From assembly GCF_019915265.1 (NCBI RefSeq), contig NZ_CP082780.1, forward strand, positions 310,001 through 374,000: a stretch of DNA of 64,000 nt. The letters run 5' to 3'. Numbering within the stretch: position 1 is the first letter of the stretch; the number at the start of each line of letters is the position of its first letter. The stretch comes from Bacillus aquiflavi (GTDB lineage: Bacteria; Bacillota; Bacilli; Bacillales; Cytobacillaceae). The notes beneath the pieces were generated by a model that ran no database searches, was not told the origin of the DNA, and was given only the letters and a program-made list of their open reading frames with translations. Position numbers and translations under genes: made by a program. This document shows, one piece after another, positions 55,886-64,000 of this stretch.

Positions 55886-57034
55886 ATGGGAAATAAATCA
55901 TCAATTTTAACTACATTAAAACCATTTTTACAAAATAACTGGGGAAAATCGAGATATTCACATTTAACGCCTGTTCAAATGAAAGCCATTCCGCTTATTT
56001 TAGAAGGGAAAAATTTAACGGTTCAGTCACCGACAGGTACTGGGAAAACAATCGCTTATTTATTACCGATCATTCAAAAAATGGACAAACAGAAAAAGCA
56101 GGCACAAGCGGTTATTATCGCACCGTCCCGAGAGCTTGTCATGCAAATTCATGAAGAGAGCCAAAAGTGGCTTGAAGGAAGCGATTTAAGTGCAGCCTCT
56201 TTTATTGGCGGGGCAAATGTAAAAAGGCAAATTGAAAAGTTAAAGAAACACCCGCAATTAATCGTTGGCACTCCAGGACGCATACTTGAATTAATAAAAT
56301 TGAAAAAGTTGAAAATGCATGAAGTGCAAACAATTGTACTAGATGAAAGTGATCAATTGCTCGTACCTGAACATGAGGAAACGATTAAAAATATTATCAA
56401 ATCAACAATGAGTGAGCGGCAAGTTCTCCTTTTTTCCGCAACTCGATTAGAAAATAAGGAGAAGATCGAAAATGACCTGGGAAAAGAAGTACAGCTGCTT
56501 AAAATAGGAAAAGAAGAAATGCCAGCTTCGAATGTAGCACATTATTATTTTGTATATAGACATCGAGAAAAAGAAAAATTATTAGAGAAAATTTTAAAAA
56601 CAGTACGCCCGGAAAGGGCACTTGCTTTCGTACAAGATATTGGTAATATGTCTGTAATTGCGGCAAAGCTCAAGTATGAAGGAGTTGCCTTAAATGTTCT
56701 GCATAGTGAACTGAAAAAAGAAGAGCGGAAACATTCATTAAATCAGCTGCGAATAGGGAAAAATTCATTATTATTGGCAACCGATGTGGCAACTAGAGGG
56801 TTGGATATTAAAGATTTAACTCATGTCATTCACGTCGATTTTCCCGAAAATATTAAACAGTATGTCCATCGATCAGGTAGAACTGGAAGAATGGGTGCTT
56901 CAGGTATTGTCATCACTCTTGTAACTGAAAGAGAAGAGCGGACTTTGCGGAAGTATGGCCGCGAGCTGGGAATCAAAATGCAGCGAAAGTCTATTTACAA
57001 AGGTAAGCTCGTCGATTTCGCACCAAGGGCCTGA
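55886..57034 (+). CDS. yfmL: DEAD-box RNA helicase (YfmL-like)
   Basis: 382 residues, AAGGAGACA before the ATG. Motifs: Q motif (LTPVQMKAIPLIL), I SPTGTGKT, Ia PSRELVMQ, Ib TPGR, II DESD in place of DEAD, III SAT, IV-V ATDVATRGLDI, VI HRSGRTGR. No C-terminal RNA-binding extension, which matches short B. subtilis YfmL (376 residues), a ribosome-assembly helicase. It follows gltC by 18 bases and may be cotranscribed. Confidence 0.85.
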   Translation: MGNKSSILTTLKPFLQNNWGKSRYSHLTPVQMKAIPLILEGKNLTVQSPTGTGKTIAYLLPIIQKMDKQKKQAQAVIIAPSRELVMQIHEESQKWLEGSDLSAASFIGGANVKRQIEKLKKHPQLIVGTPGRILELIKLKKLKMHEVQTIVLDESDQLLVPEHEETIKNIIKSTMSERQVLLFSATRLENKEKIENDLGKEVQLLKIGKEEMPASNVAHYYFVYRHREKEKLLEKILKTVRPERALAFVQDIGNMSVIAAKLKYEGVALNVLHSELKKEERKHSLNQLRIGKNSLLLATDVATRGLDIKDLTHVIHVDFPENIKQYVHRSGRTGRMGASGIVITLVTEREERTLRKYGRELGIKMQRKSIYKGKLVDFAPRA

Positions 57035-57061
57035 ACTTAATTTTGTAAGGTTGACAGTCTA

Positions 57062-57105
57062 GAGAGCGTCAAAAAAAGCCGAGGATTTCATTAGTTATAA
57101 GAAAT
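57062..57105 (-). terminator. terminator of the aminotransferase gene
   Basis: On the minus strand GCCGAAGATTTC and GAAATCCTCGGC flank a twelve-base loop, followed by TTTTTTTG. It directly follows dispersed repeat copy A in that direction. Confidence 0.8.
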
Positions 57106-57118
57106 CTTCGGCTCAAAT

Positions 57119-57194
57119 TGTTGCCAAGCAAACCGAATCAACCGATCTATTCGTTTCCGCCTTGTGCGGCGCACCTCGATTGACAAGCGTTTTC
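57119..57194 (-). repeat. dispersed repeat, copy A
   Basis: On the minus strand it begins GAAAACGCTTGTCAATCGAG and continues TGCGCCGCACAAGGCGGAAA CGAATAG, ending GGCAACA. Shares start, GGCGGA-x-ACGAATAG centre and AACA end with copies at 62004 and 62648. Confidence 0.7.
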
Positions 57195-57447
57195 TGAAAT
57201 ATTGACTTTGTCGACAAGCTTCGCTATTGCTCTTGTTTATAAAATTTAATTACACCAGTATATGTTGTTATAAAGGGTTTTTTATCTTCATTACAGCTTC
57301 AGTGATTATTTCTTGATCACGATTTAATAACATGATGAATGGTCGATTCGTATGACTATACATTTTCCTTAAAGCCTAACCCCAAGCTGTTCTAAAACGA
57401 CCGATTTTGCCTCCCGCCTAAAAAAGTTGCTAGGGGCATCTGTTGTT
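57195..57447. other. debris between aminotransferase and terminator
   Basis: About 250 bases. On the minus strand near 57270-57345 a frame reads RPFIMLLNRDQEIITEAVMK, possibly the C-terminus of a lost protein. No intact gene. Confidence 0.35.
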
Positions 57448-58592
57448 TTACTTTTCCATCATTAAACGAGCTAATTCAGTAATTGCATAAGTCAGTTCAT
57501 CTTTATTGTTATAAAAGTGCGGCGCTATCCTGATGACATCGTTTCTTGCAGCAACAACGATCTTTTTTTTTTTTCTTTCAACAATTGTTCAACTTTTAAT
57601 GCGTTTTTCGCATAAAAAGCGGTCATGCTTGAACTGGATTCAGCAGAAAACGGCCCGATAATTTGCAATCCCTTTTCTGCTCCGAAATTTCTCGTATAAT
57701 CGGCTAACTGTTGCAAGTACAATTGAATGTTATGTACACCAATTTGCAGTAACAAATTGATTGCTTCACATGCGGCATAAATGCTAATGAAAGAAGGTGT
57801 ACCTGTTTCAAAGCGGCGAGCTCCCGTTGCAAAAACAGGATTAGACATATTAAATACTGCTGTACTTTCTTGTCCAAACCATCCAGTCAGTTTCGGTTTT
57901 AACTGTTGAGCGAGCTCTTTTTTAATATAGAGAAATGCGACACCGGGAATTCCTAACATATACTTGCGGGTTCCTGTCGTTAATATATCTATGTCCATTT
58001 CTTTTACGTTAATGGGAATATGTCCTGCCGATTGGTATGCATCTACAAATAAAAGGGAACCCTTTCTATGCACGATATCCGCAATCTCTTTAATATTTTG
58101 CTTATACCCATTGTAAAAAGAGACGTGAGGAATGCACGTGAGCAGTGTCTCGTTAGTGACTTCTTTTTCATATTGTGTTAAATGTATCATTCCATTAGTA
58201 GAATGAATAAAGGTAACGTTATTTTTGAACTGTTCTTGTGCAAGCCATATGTGAGCAACAGTAGGAAAATCAATATCTGTTAAGATTATTTTCTTTTTCT
58301 TATTTCTGAAAGGCAAACATGAAGCGATAGCAGAGATCGCATCAGAGACAGAAGTTAAGATGGCAATTTCATCGGTTTCGGCACCAATCAGTTTGGCAAA
58401 TTTCTCTCTAGTCTCTTCCATTTTTGCAATTGATTGCTTCCAATTACGTCCTGAAAAAAGCAACTGGCGGTTATATTCTTCGATCGCTTTTGAAACCGGC
58501 AAAGCCAGTGCTCCTTGAGAACAGTTAGCTAAATATACATAATCGGACAAAATGGGAAAAAGTGAGCGATAAGAATGAAATTGATAAGTCAT
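57448..58592 (-). pseudogene. class V aminotransferase-fold enzyme, frameshifted in a T12 run
   Basis: Residues 1-340 are a complete PLP domain (cysteine desulfurase-like): YVYLANCSQGALALPVSKAI, active-site TGTRKYMLGIPG with the Lys that binds PLP, and the C-terminal entry RRFETGTPSFISIYAACEAI. The frame changes in a run of 12 T (57563-57574) and ends early at 57525 as LLQETMSSG. Shifting one base restores KIVVAARNDVIRIAPHFYNN and a normal end LMMEK at 57448. The gene is either broken, length-variable by slippage, or mis-sequenced. Its substrate is unknown. Confidence 0.82.
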
Positions 58593-58798
58593 TTTTTTGC
58601 CTCCGTTTTAGTTAATAAAGATCAAGTGATTTTTATACGATCGAGCATAGTAAACTTTTCTATATACCGAAACTTTTATTTGTGAGAAAAAAATCCATTT
58701 TGCTGATTGTTTTGATCAATTTAACATCTATGAAAAACAGAACGAATGATGATGAGCAATAAAAAGAACCGGGCGCTATTTTTCCGCCCGATTTCAAT

Positions 58799-59725
58799 TC
58801 ACGATAGACTGTTATTTTCATATGGTTTAATTAATCCATACAACGTTTCAACAACTGGAAGACGCATATTCACTTTTTTAGCAAGACGAATAGCTCCGCC
58901 TTGTAAATGTTCCACTTCAAGCGTAAGTCCTTTCCGTTTATCTTGGTGCATTGATGAAGTTGATTCAGGGGTAAAGTCTTTAATTTGTTCAATCGCTGTT
59001 GTGACTTCGTGATCTGTTAATGGAATTTGATAAGCGTTTGCTAAGCTCTTCATTTCATTTAAAGCTTGTTTGACGATTGTAAAAGTCGATGCGTGTTTCA
59101 CTGCCTCTCCAATCGGAAAATTTCCAGCTGTTGTGATGCCAGAAAAGGCGGTAATAAACATATATTTTTTCCATAAATCGAATAATATATGATCGCTCAA
59201 ATGATTATTTATATTTGCTTTGTCTGTTATTTGTTTTAATTGATTGCAAAATGGCTCCTGCGAAGGAGTGAGCGGGCCGAAGACAAGGTTATGCTGGTCA
59301 CTTGTATGAACAACGTGTCCAGCTTCATTTAAAGTCGCAATAATGAACGATAAACCACCGATCACATTTTCTTTTCCTAATTGTTGTTGCAAAAGTTCAA
59401 AATGCTCAATTCCGTTTAAGACCGGCAATACTTTTGCGCCTTTGTCGACTAATTGTTTTAGTTGCGGAAAAGTTCCTTGCAGATGATATCCTTTCACAGC
59501 AAGTAAAACAAGATCCGCTTGTTCGATTTCAGCTGTGCTCTCGACTGCATGTAAATGTTCTACTGTATAGTCACCTTTCACACTATGGATTTTTAGCCCA
59601 TTGTTTTTTAATTGTTGAGCCCGTATGCTACGAACAAGATAAGTCACATTTTGACCAGCTTCTTGTAATCTTGCGCCAAAATAAGCACCTAAAGCACCTG
59701 CTCCTAATACAACAATATTCATCAT
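58799..59725 (-). CDS. ketopantoate reductase family protein (PanE/ApbA)
   Basis: 308 residues. NADP-binding VLGAGALGAYFGARLQ at the start, then LLAVKGYHL and VLPVLNGIEHFELL, and the C-terminal helical domain with ESTSSMHQDKRKGLTLEVEH, the family motif SSMxxDxxxGxxxExE. Reduces 2-dehydropantoate to pantoate or a similar ketoacid. B. subtilis-type genomes often have several paralogues, so I do not assign panE. Confidence 0.9.
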   Translation of the reverse strand: MMNIVVLGAGALGAYFGARLQEAGQNVTYLVRSIRAQQLKNNGLKIHSVKGDYTVEHLHAVESTAEIEQADLVLLAVKGYHLQGTFPQLKQLVDKGAKVLPVLNGIEHFELLQQQLGKENVIGGLSFIIATLNEAGHVVHTSDQHNLVFGPLTPSQEPFCNQLKQITDKANINNHLSDHILFDLWKKYMFITAFSGITTAGNFPIGEAVKHASTFTIVKQALNEMKSLANAYQIPLTDHEVTTAIEQIKDFTPESTSSMHQDKRKGLTLEVEHLQGGAIRLAKKVNMRLPVVETLYGLIKPYENNSLS

Positions 59726-59927
59726 AACACCTCTTTACAATATTCAATGCACCATATTAAGCTTCATTTATTTTATCTTATCATTTTTTGATTTTTCAAA
59801 AAAGAAGCCTTTTTAGTATTAATGGAAACATTAATCACTACCTTGCATTAATCAGTAGTATGTATTATTCTATAAATAGAAGATCTCACAACAATAAATG
59901 TTGTTGTGAATAAGGGGAAGGTAAACG

Positions 59928-60257
59928 TTGAATGTTCAATTTAAAAAAGGAGTTCTTGAATTGTGTGTCATGTTGTTAATTTCTAATAAAGATCAATATG
60001 GATATGAGCTGGCGCAAAACATTTCAAGTAAAATAGAAGTAGCGGAAGGAAGTTTATATCCACTATTACGACGATTAACGAAAGAGGAATATTTAACAAC
60101 GTATTTAGTAGAATCATCTGAAGGACCATCACGAAAGTATTATTCATTGACTGAAAAAGGGATGGTATACATGAAGACGTTAGTTAAAGAATGGCAGCAA
60201 TTTGCAAGTGCTGTAGATCAATTTATCGAGGAAGGATTAGGGAATAATGGAGAATAA
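59928..60257 (+). CDS. PadR-family transcriptional regulator
   Basis: 109 residues from a TTG behind GGGGAAGG. Typical short PadR: MLLISNKDQYGYELAQNI, EGSLYPLLRRLTKEEYLTTY and PSRKYYSLTEKG. It overlaps the DUF1700 gene by 11 bases. In this common three-gene group (PadR, DUF1700/HAAS, DUF4097) PadR is thought to regulate its own operon under envelope stress. Confidence 0.9.
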   Translation: MNVQFKKGVLELCVMLLISNKDQYGYELAQNISSKIEVAEGSLYPLLRRLTKEEYLTTYLVESSEGPSRKYYSLTEKGMVYMKTLVKEWQQFASAVDQFIEEGLGNNGE

Positions 60258-60815
60258 ATTTTTACAGCAATTAGAATCATTGTTGCGTGAATTACCTGAA
60301 CATGATCGAGCAGAAATACTGTATGATTACGAAGAGCATTTTGCGAACGGATTTGCAAACGGAAAAAGTATGGAAGAAATTGCGAAAGAACTTGGTAATC
60401 CTAGGAATATTGCAAAAGAGTTATTGGCAGATGATAAAATTTCAAGAGCGGAGACAAATAAATCAATCGGAAATATTTCAAAAGCAATTTTCGCTGCTAT
60501 CGGGATGAGTTTTTTTAACTTATTATTTATATTAGCTCCTGTTATCGGAATCGTTGCAGTTTATATTGCATTATGCGTTACAGCTATTATTCTTGCTTTG
60601 TCGCCATTAATAGGGCTTGTAAACATATTTTTTATGGAGCTCGGAGAGTTTTTATTTAATTTTTTTTCTCTCACTTATATTATGCGGCGTAGGCGTGTTG
60701 CTATGTATCGGGATGTTTTATGTCGGCAAATTCCTTTATCATGCCATTCTTAGTTATATAAAATTTAATATAAAAATCATTAGAGGAGAAAAAAAATATG
60801 AAAACGATGATTAAT
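60247..60815 (+). pseudogene. DUF1700/HAAS-domain membrane protein, frameshifted near 60665
   Basis: The N-terminal HAAS helix unit reads LLRELPEHDRAEILYDYEEH and GKSMEEIAKELGNPRNIAKE. Two or three hydrophobic segments follow. After the T8 run near 60665 the frame ends in an off-type RRRRVAMYRDVLC tail at 60753. One base shift restores SLILCGVGVLLCIGMFYVGK and a natural end at 60815, overlapping the next gene. So the true gene is likely about 188 residues. Confidence 0.75.
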
Positions 60816-61733
60816 GTAGCCCTAACTGTTTTATTAATCGGAATGATTGGTGTTGTTATCACCTTTAACGCTTTTGGCAAAGAAGATTACAATGAAGAAA
60901 AGGTAATACATAACGATCAAATTGAGAATATACAAATTGAAACAGATTCAACAGATATTATATTCATTCCAACTACTGGGAAAAAGATCACTTTGCAATT
61001 AAAAGGGAAGTTAAGTAAAAAAATAAAAAATGTATATAAATTAGAAGTGGAAGAAAGAGAAAATGAACTGAATGTAATAGTGGACAGGAAAAATAAGTTT
61101 ACATTTGGAAATATGGTTGATTCGATAAAACTATATGTAGAAGTCCCGCAAAAGCTTTATGAAACAATTTCCTTGAAAACAACATCAGGCGATATGAAAG
61201 TAGAAGAGATCAAAGGGAAAGAAATCTCCCTAAAGGCGAATTCTGGTGAGATAAATATTCAAGACGGAACAGCTGAAAACTCGCTTAATATTAAAGCAAC
61301 AAGCGGAGATATTACCATGACTGATATTCAAGGAAAAACGTTAAACATTAAAGCAAATAGCGGAGGGATTATTGCGAAAAATCAAGCCGCGATTGATTCT
61401 GAATTTACAACTACATCAGGTGATATCGAATTAGAAAATATAACAGGCAATATAGAAGTTACTAGTTCATCTGGGAGCAGTAAAATTGAAAATGAAGAAG
61501 TATCCGGGGATATTGTCGCTCATGCTACAAGTGGAGATGTGATGGTAACATATTCTAAAAAACCTGCATCACTAGAGGTAGACTTTAGAGGGAGCTCAGG
61601 TGAAGGCGTAATTGATATGGATGGATTTATGTATGAAGAAAAAGCTGAAGATGTGATCATTGGAAAAATTGGTGATGGTGTAAATAAAATAAGAGTAAGA
61701 ACTTCCTCAGGAGACTTTTATTTAGGAAATTAA
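60798..61733 (+). CDS. DUF4097-type beta-strand repeat protein, membrane-anchored
   Basis: 311 residues, GAGGAG before the ATG. One N-terminal hydrophobic segment (VALTVLLIGMIGVVITF) anchors it, and the remainder is a right-handed parallel beta repeat with regularly recurring S/N-SGD/E-I units (KTTSGDMKVEEI, KANSGEINIQDG, KATSGDITMTDI, TTTSGDIELENI). DUF4097 proteins are surface proteins found with PadR and DUF1700; role unclear, probably envelope homeostasis. Confidence 0.88.
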   Translation: MKTMINVALTVLLIGMIGVVITFNAFGKEDYNEEKVIHNDQIENIQIETDSTDIIFIPTTGKKITLQLKGKLSKKIKNVYKLEVEERENELNVIVDRKNKFTFGNMVDSIKLYVEVPQKLYETISLKTTSGDMKVEEIKGKEISLKANSGEINIQDGTAENSLNIKATSGDITMTDIQGKTLNIKANSGGIIAKNQAAIDSEFTTTSGDIELENITGNIEVTSSSGSSKIENEEVSGDIVAHATSGDVMVTYSKKPASLEVDFRGSSGEGVIDMDGFMYEEKAEDVIIGKIGDGVNKIRVRTSSGDFYLGN

Positions 61734-61792
61734 TTGTGGATAAGTCAGCTCACTTCAGGAAAGGATATATATATAAAAGGAGGAATTCTTGA

Positions 61793-61942
61793 ATGGGCAA
61801 AAAAAAATCAGGTAATGCAAATGCACAAAGAAATAATAATGCAAAGCAAAAAAATGAGTTTCCTAAAATAAGTACATTTGCACAAATGGAAGAAGTGCGC
61901 ATGGAAGAACGGAAATACGATCAAGATCGTATCGAAGAGTAA
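61793..61942 (+). CDS. 49-residue basic/acidic small protein
   Basis: AAAAGGAGGA lies about nine bases before the ATG. The product starts MGKKKSGNANAQRNNNAKQK and ends in a charged helix (AQMEEVRMEERKYDQDRIEE). The composition (N, K, Q, E, no Cys or Trp) is like small spore proteins, but I cannot match it to a named SASP. Good ribosome site, so real gene is likely. Confidence 0.6.
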   Translation: MGKKKSGNANAQRNNNAKQKNEFPKISTFAQMEEVRMEERKYDQDRIEE

Positions 61943-62003
61943 AAAAGTCATGTGGAAGATGAAACAGTACTTCCAACGTCAATATTTAAAGCAAATGGGC
62001 TTT

Positions 62004-62082
62004 GAAAACGCTTGCCAGTTAAAGCACGAACATGAGGCGGATACGAATAGAACAATTGTTTATAAGTTTGTTTTAACAGTCT
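62004..62082 (+). repeat. dispersed repeat, copy B
   Basis: Starts GAAAACGCTTGCC, has GAGGCGGATACGAATAGAAC in the centre and ends TATAAGTTTGTTTTAACAGT. A hairpin GTGGGAG/CTCCTAC with seven T follows at 62087-62118. Confidence 0.7.
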
Positions 62083-62086
62083 TTAG

Positions 62087-62118
62087 TGGGAGTATGGTTC
62101 CAGCTCCTACTTTTTTTA
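62087..62118 (+). terminator. terminator after repeat copy B
   Basis: AGTGGGAG and CTCCTACT pair with an intervening TATGGTTCCAG, then seven T. It likely ends the transcript of the 49-residue gene. Confidence 0.65.
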
Positions 62119-62184
62119 TGATATAATGATTTTTTACTATATAAATAGAAAAAAAGAATCATTTATTTTGTGGAAGTGATGATA

Positions 62185-62610
62185 ATGACAAAAGTATTAA
62201 GAGGCCATCACCTTCTTTGCGTTCATGGATTTCAAGGTTTAGGCTATAGCCCGGCATTTGTTGAAAAAATGAATGAAATTGTTACCGATATCCGCAATGA
62301 TCAACTTGATTTTCAGATTCAAGTAGTAGCTGCTTTTGACGAGGCATGTATGGCATGTCCTCACCGCGGTATAGAAAAGTGTGAGGCAGATCAAAATTCT
62401 AATGAACATGTTTTATCAATGGATGAGAAGGTCATTCGTCATCTCGGTATAGAAAAAGAAAAAGTTTATCAGAAATCTGAATTAATCTCATTAACTGCTG
62501 AAAAGGTGAAGCCGGAGGATTTAGATGACATTTGTGAAAACTGCTCTTGGCTATCATATGGTGTTTGTAAAGAAGGAATGGCAAAATTACGAGAGAAGTA
62601 TGAAAAATAA
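62185..62610 (+). CDS. DUF1284 cysteine-rich protein
   Basis: 141 residues from the ATG at 62185 behind GGAAGTGAT. The start VLRGHHLLCVHGFQGLGYSP is the family signature; the cysteines of CMACPHRGIEKC and CENCSWLSYGVCKEG could bind an iron-sulfur cluster or zinc. Function unknown. Single gene. Confidence 0.85.
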   Translation: MTKVLRGHHLLCVHGFQGLGYSPAFVEKMNEIVTDIRNDQLDFQIQVVAAFDEACMACPHRGIEKCEADQNSNEHVLSMDEKVIRHLGIEKEKVYQKSELISLTAEKVKPEDLDDICENCSWLSYGVCKEGMAKLREKYEK

Positions 62611-63088
62611 GCGTGCAGACAAAAGGCAAATGCCTGATAGACTACTAGAAAACGCTTGTTAATCAAGATGCCGTGCAACAAGGCGAAAGCAAAAACAACA
62701 GGTGTTTATAAGTTTGTTTGTCAACAGTCTGAAATAACAATTGTGAGCGTATCTTACATAAGATCGCTTTTTTTTGTTTTTTTAAGTAGCTCATATTATT
62801 CGTTGTGTCAGCTTTTAAAGCGTGACTTCTTATAGAAGTGTAAGAATAAACATAACTTTAATGTAAGATTGTTCGGTTATGCTTACGATAATAATGCCTA
62901 TTTTAACCTTACAAAAGTGAAAGGTTTGTGTAACATAAATCGATTTCACTTCTTTTCTCGATCTTTTAAAGTAATAAATGATTCAGATCATAAAATATTT
63001 CTTAACTGTAGGGGTTGCCTAAAGATAATTCGTTAATATATATGAAGATATGAGAATGTACATTGTCTTTGACAGAGGGGAGAATAAG
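62611..63088. other. intergenic stretch with repeat copy C and sigma gene leader
   Basis: After repeat copy C and its hairpin there are about 270 bases without a gene before the sigma factor. A GTGAAA...TTTCAC inverted pair (62918-62950) is present. I see no certain ECF-type promoter. Confidence 0.4.
62648..62730 (+). repeat. dispersed repeat, copy C
   Basis: Starts GAAAACGCTTGTTAATCAAG, has CAACAAGGCGAAAGC in the centre and ends TATAAGTTTGTTTGTCAACA GTCT, matching copies A and B. It is followed by a hairpin (GAGCG..CTTACATAAG..CGCTTTTTTTTG, 62742-62778) that can terminate the DUF1284 transcript. Confidence 0.7.
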
Positions 63089-63610
63089 ATGAACATAAAT
63101 AAACAACAGATAGACAAAAAATTTGAAGAACATATTAAAGAGCTAGGAACAGCTTTATTTAAATATATTTATTCACTTGTAAAACATAAACAATTAGCGG
63201 AAGATTTACAGCAAGATGTGCTTTTATCTGCTTATCTAGCTTTTCATTCTTTTGAAGAACGAGCCTCATTTAAAAGTTGGATTTTTAAAATTGCAACGAA
63301 TCGATGCCGTGACTATTGGCGTAAAGAGAAAGGGAACCAACGTTTTTGGCAAGAAGGTGTATTTGATTACGTAAGTACAATTGAAATGACAATAGAGCCT
63401 GAGGAATATATATTAGAAAAATATAAAAAAGAGGAAGTATTACATAAGATTCATGAGCTGCCAGGAAAATACCGTGAACCTCTTTTACTATTTTATTTTC
63501 ATCAATGTACGATAACAGAAATTAGTCAGGAATTTGAAATACCAATGTCGACTGTGAAGACGAGAATGAGAAGAGCGAAAAAACGTCTTCAGCCAAAAAT
63601 AGATATGTAA
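63089..63610 (+). CDS. ECF-type RNA polymerase sigma factor
   Basis: 173 residues from the ATG at 63089, with AGAGGGGAGA upstream; an upstream in-frame ATG lacks a site. Region 2: LFKYIYSLVKHKQLAEDLQQ DVLLSAY and FKSWIFKIATNRCRDYWRKE. Region 4: LPGKYREPLLLFYFHQCTIT and PMSTVKTRMRRAKKRL. ECF sigma factors of this kind answer to envelope stress. No anti-sigma gene follows before the amidase, which is unusual for the group. Confidence 0.9.
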   Translation: MNINKQQIDKKFEEHIKELGTALFKYIYSLVKHKQLAEDLQQDVLLSAYLAFHSFEERASFKSWIFKIATNRCRDYWRKEKGNQRFWQEGVFDYVSTIEMTIEPEEYILEKYKKEEVLHKIHELPGKYREPLLLFYFHQCTITEISQEFEIPMSTVKTRMRRAKKRLQPKIDM

Positions 63611-63800
63611 AATGCTTAGTAGTTTTGACATGACAATCATTTATCTTGGATGTCCACCATGCTCAAATACCATCAGTTAATCATTACTGATTGTATTTGA
63701 GTTTTATTTTGAGTTAAAATGGCTTTAACTATATTTTTAACCAAAAATATCGGAATATTATAATAATTTAAACGGTAATATAGATGAGGGGGGAACGATT

Positions 63801-64000
63801 ATGACTGTTACGATTAATGAAACAAAAAAATGTTCAAATGATTTTAGATATGGACGAAAGTGAACTGGCAGAGGCGATAAAGCAAAAAAAAATTAGTTCA
63901 TTTGAAGCAACGAAAACGTATATTGAACATTTAAAAATGATGAATCCGAAGTTAAATTGCCTTACTGAGGATCGTTTTGATGAGGCGCTTGAAGAAGCAA
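63801..64000 (+). CDS. amidase-signature family protein, start only; frameshift near start
   Basis: The window ends inside the gene. From 63817 the frame reads KQKNVQMILDMDESELAEAI and KQKKISSFEATKTYIEHLK, the N-terminal helices typical of amidase-signature enzymes (such as GatA-like or indoleacetamide hydrolase-like proteins). GAGGGGGGAACG sits at normal distance from an ATG at 63801, whose frame needs one extra A in the A7 run at about 63823 to join. Either the true start is 63817 or one base is missing. The catalytic region lies beyond the window. Confidence 0.6.

Noticed and set aside
57270-57345. Serpin-like C-terminal fragment on the minus strand
   Set aside because: RPFIMLLNRDQEIITE looks a little like a serpin end, but the reading is too short and in pieces.
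63817-64000. Calling the amidase a GatA subunit
   Set aside because: Only the N-terminal helices are in the window; no catalytic Ser-Ser-Lys region can be seen and no gatC/gatB neighbours exist.

Overview
The window comes from a low-GC, endospore-forming Bacillaceae chromosome. The evidence is the AT-rich codon use, AGGAGG-type ribosome binding sites, an RsfA-like prespore regulator, a GltC/glutamate dehydrogenase pair and LXG-type toxins of the Bacillus kind. I cannot assign a species from sequence alone.

Positions 1-13.6 kb are a toxin graveyard and store. At least six copies or partial copies of one LXG-type secreted toxin gene lie in tandem. All share the same trunk, which ends at a conserved RPQMFSVKS joint. 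After the joint each copy carries a different C-terminal domain (YwqJ-like deaminase, WHH-type HNH nuclease, an unassigned nuclease-like domain, LHH nuclease, another HNH nuclease), usually followed by a matching immunity gene (Imm1-like, SUKH/SMI1, Syd-like). Copies 3-6 are progressively cut off at the 5' end, several are frameshifted, and IS3, ISL3 and DUF6431-type element pieces are mixed in. No type VII secretion machinery is present in the window.

Positions 13.8-17.1 kb hold a RidA/HxlR pair, a DUF2087 regulator and small genes. Positions 17.4-25.6 kb are an intact four-gene Wadjet anti-plasmid system (JetABCD, DUF2397/DUF2398/SMC-like/DUF2399 variant). After it come a DUF5655 gene, element debris, DinB and ASCH proteins and the RsfA-like regulator.

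Positions 29.65-42.6 kb are an apparently intact thiopeptide-type RiPP operon on the plus strand. It has a sigma-A promoter, two near-identical precursor peptides (56 and 58 aa), a hairpin attenuator, a glutamylating LanB-like dehydratase, two SpaB_C-like proteins (elimination and pyridine-forming candidates), an RRE/ThiF-like protein, a YcaO cyclodehydratase with a PxPxP end, two SagB-like proteins, an E1-like partner and an ABC exporter. A decayed second copy of the exporter pair lies just downstream. The precursor cores are unusually Ser/Gly-rich, so the product should differ from the micrococcin/thiocillin family. A large TPR-dynamin-like GTPase follows.

Positions 46.5-64 kb look like core chromosome with insertions. 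They include a secreted PHB-depolymerase-type esterase, a convergent type II restriction-modification pair, a PhoX-type phosphatase, glutamate dehydrogenase divergent from gltC, a DEAD-box helicase (yfmL-like), a class V aminotransferase-fold enzyme, a ketopantoate reductase family protein, a PadR/DUF1700/DUF4097 operon, DUF1284, an ECF sigma factor and the start of an amidase. Several of these genes carry single-base breaks in homopolymer runs, which may be assembly errors. An undescribed approximately 80 bp dispersed repeat occurs in at least four intergenic places, most often just ahead of a terminator hairpin.
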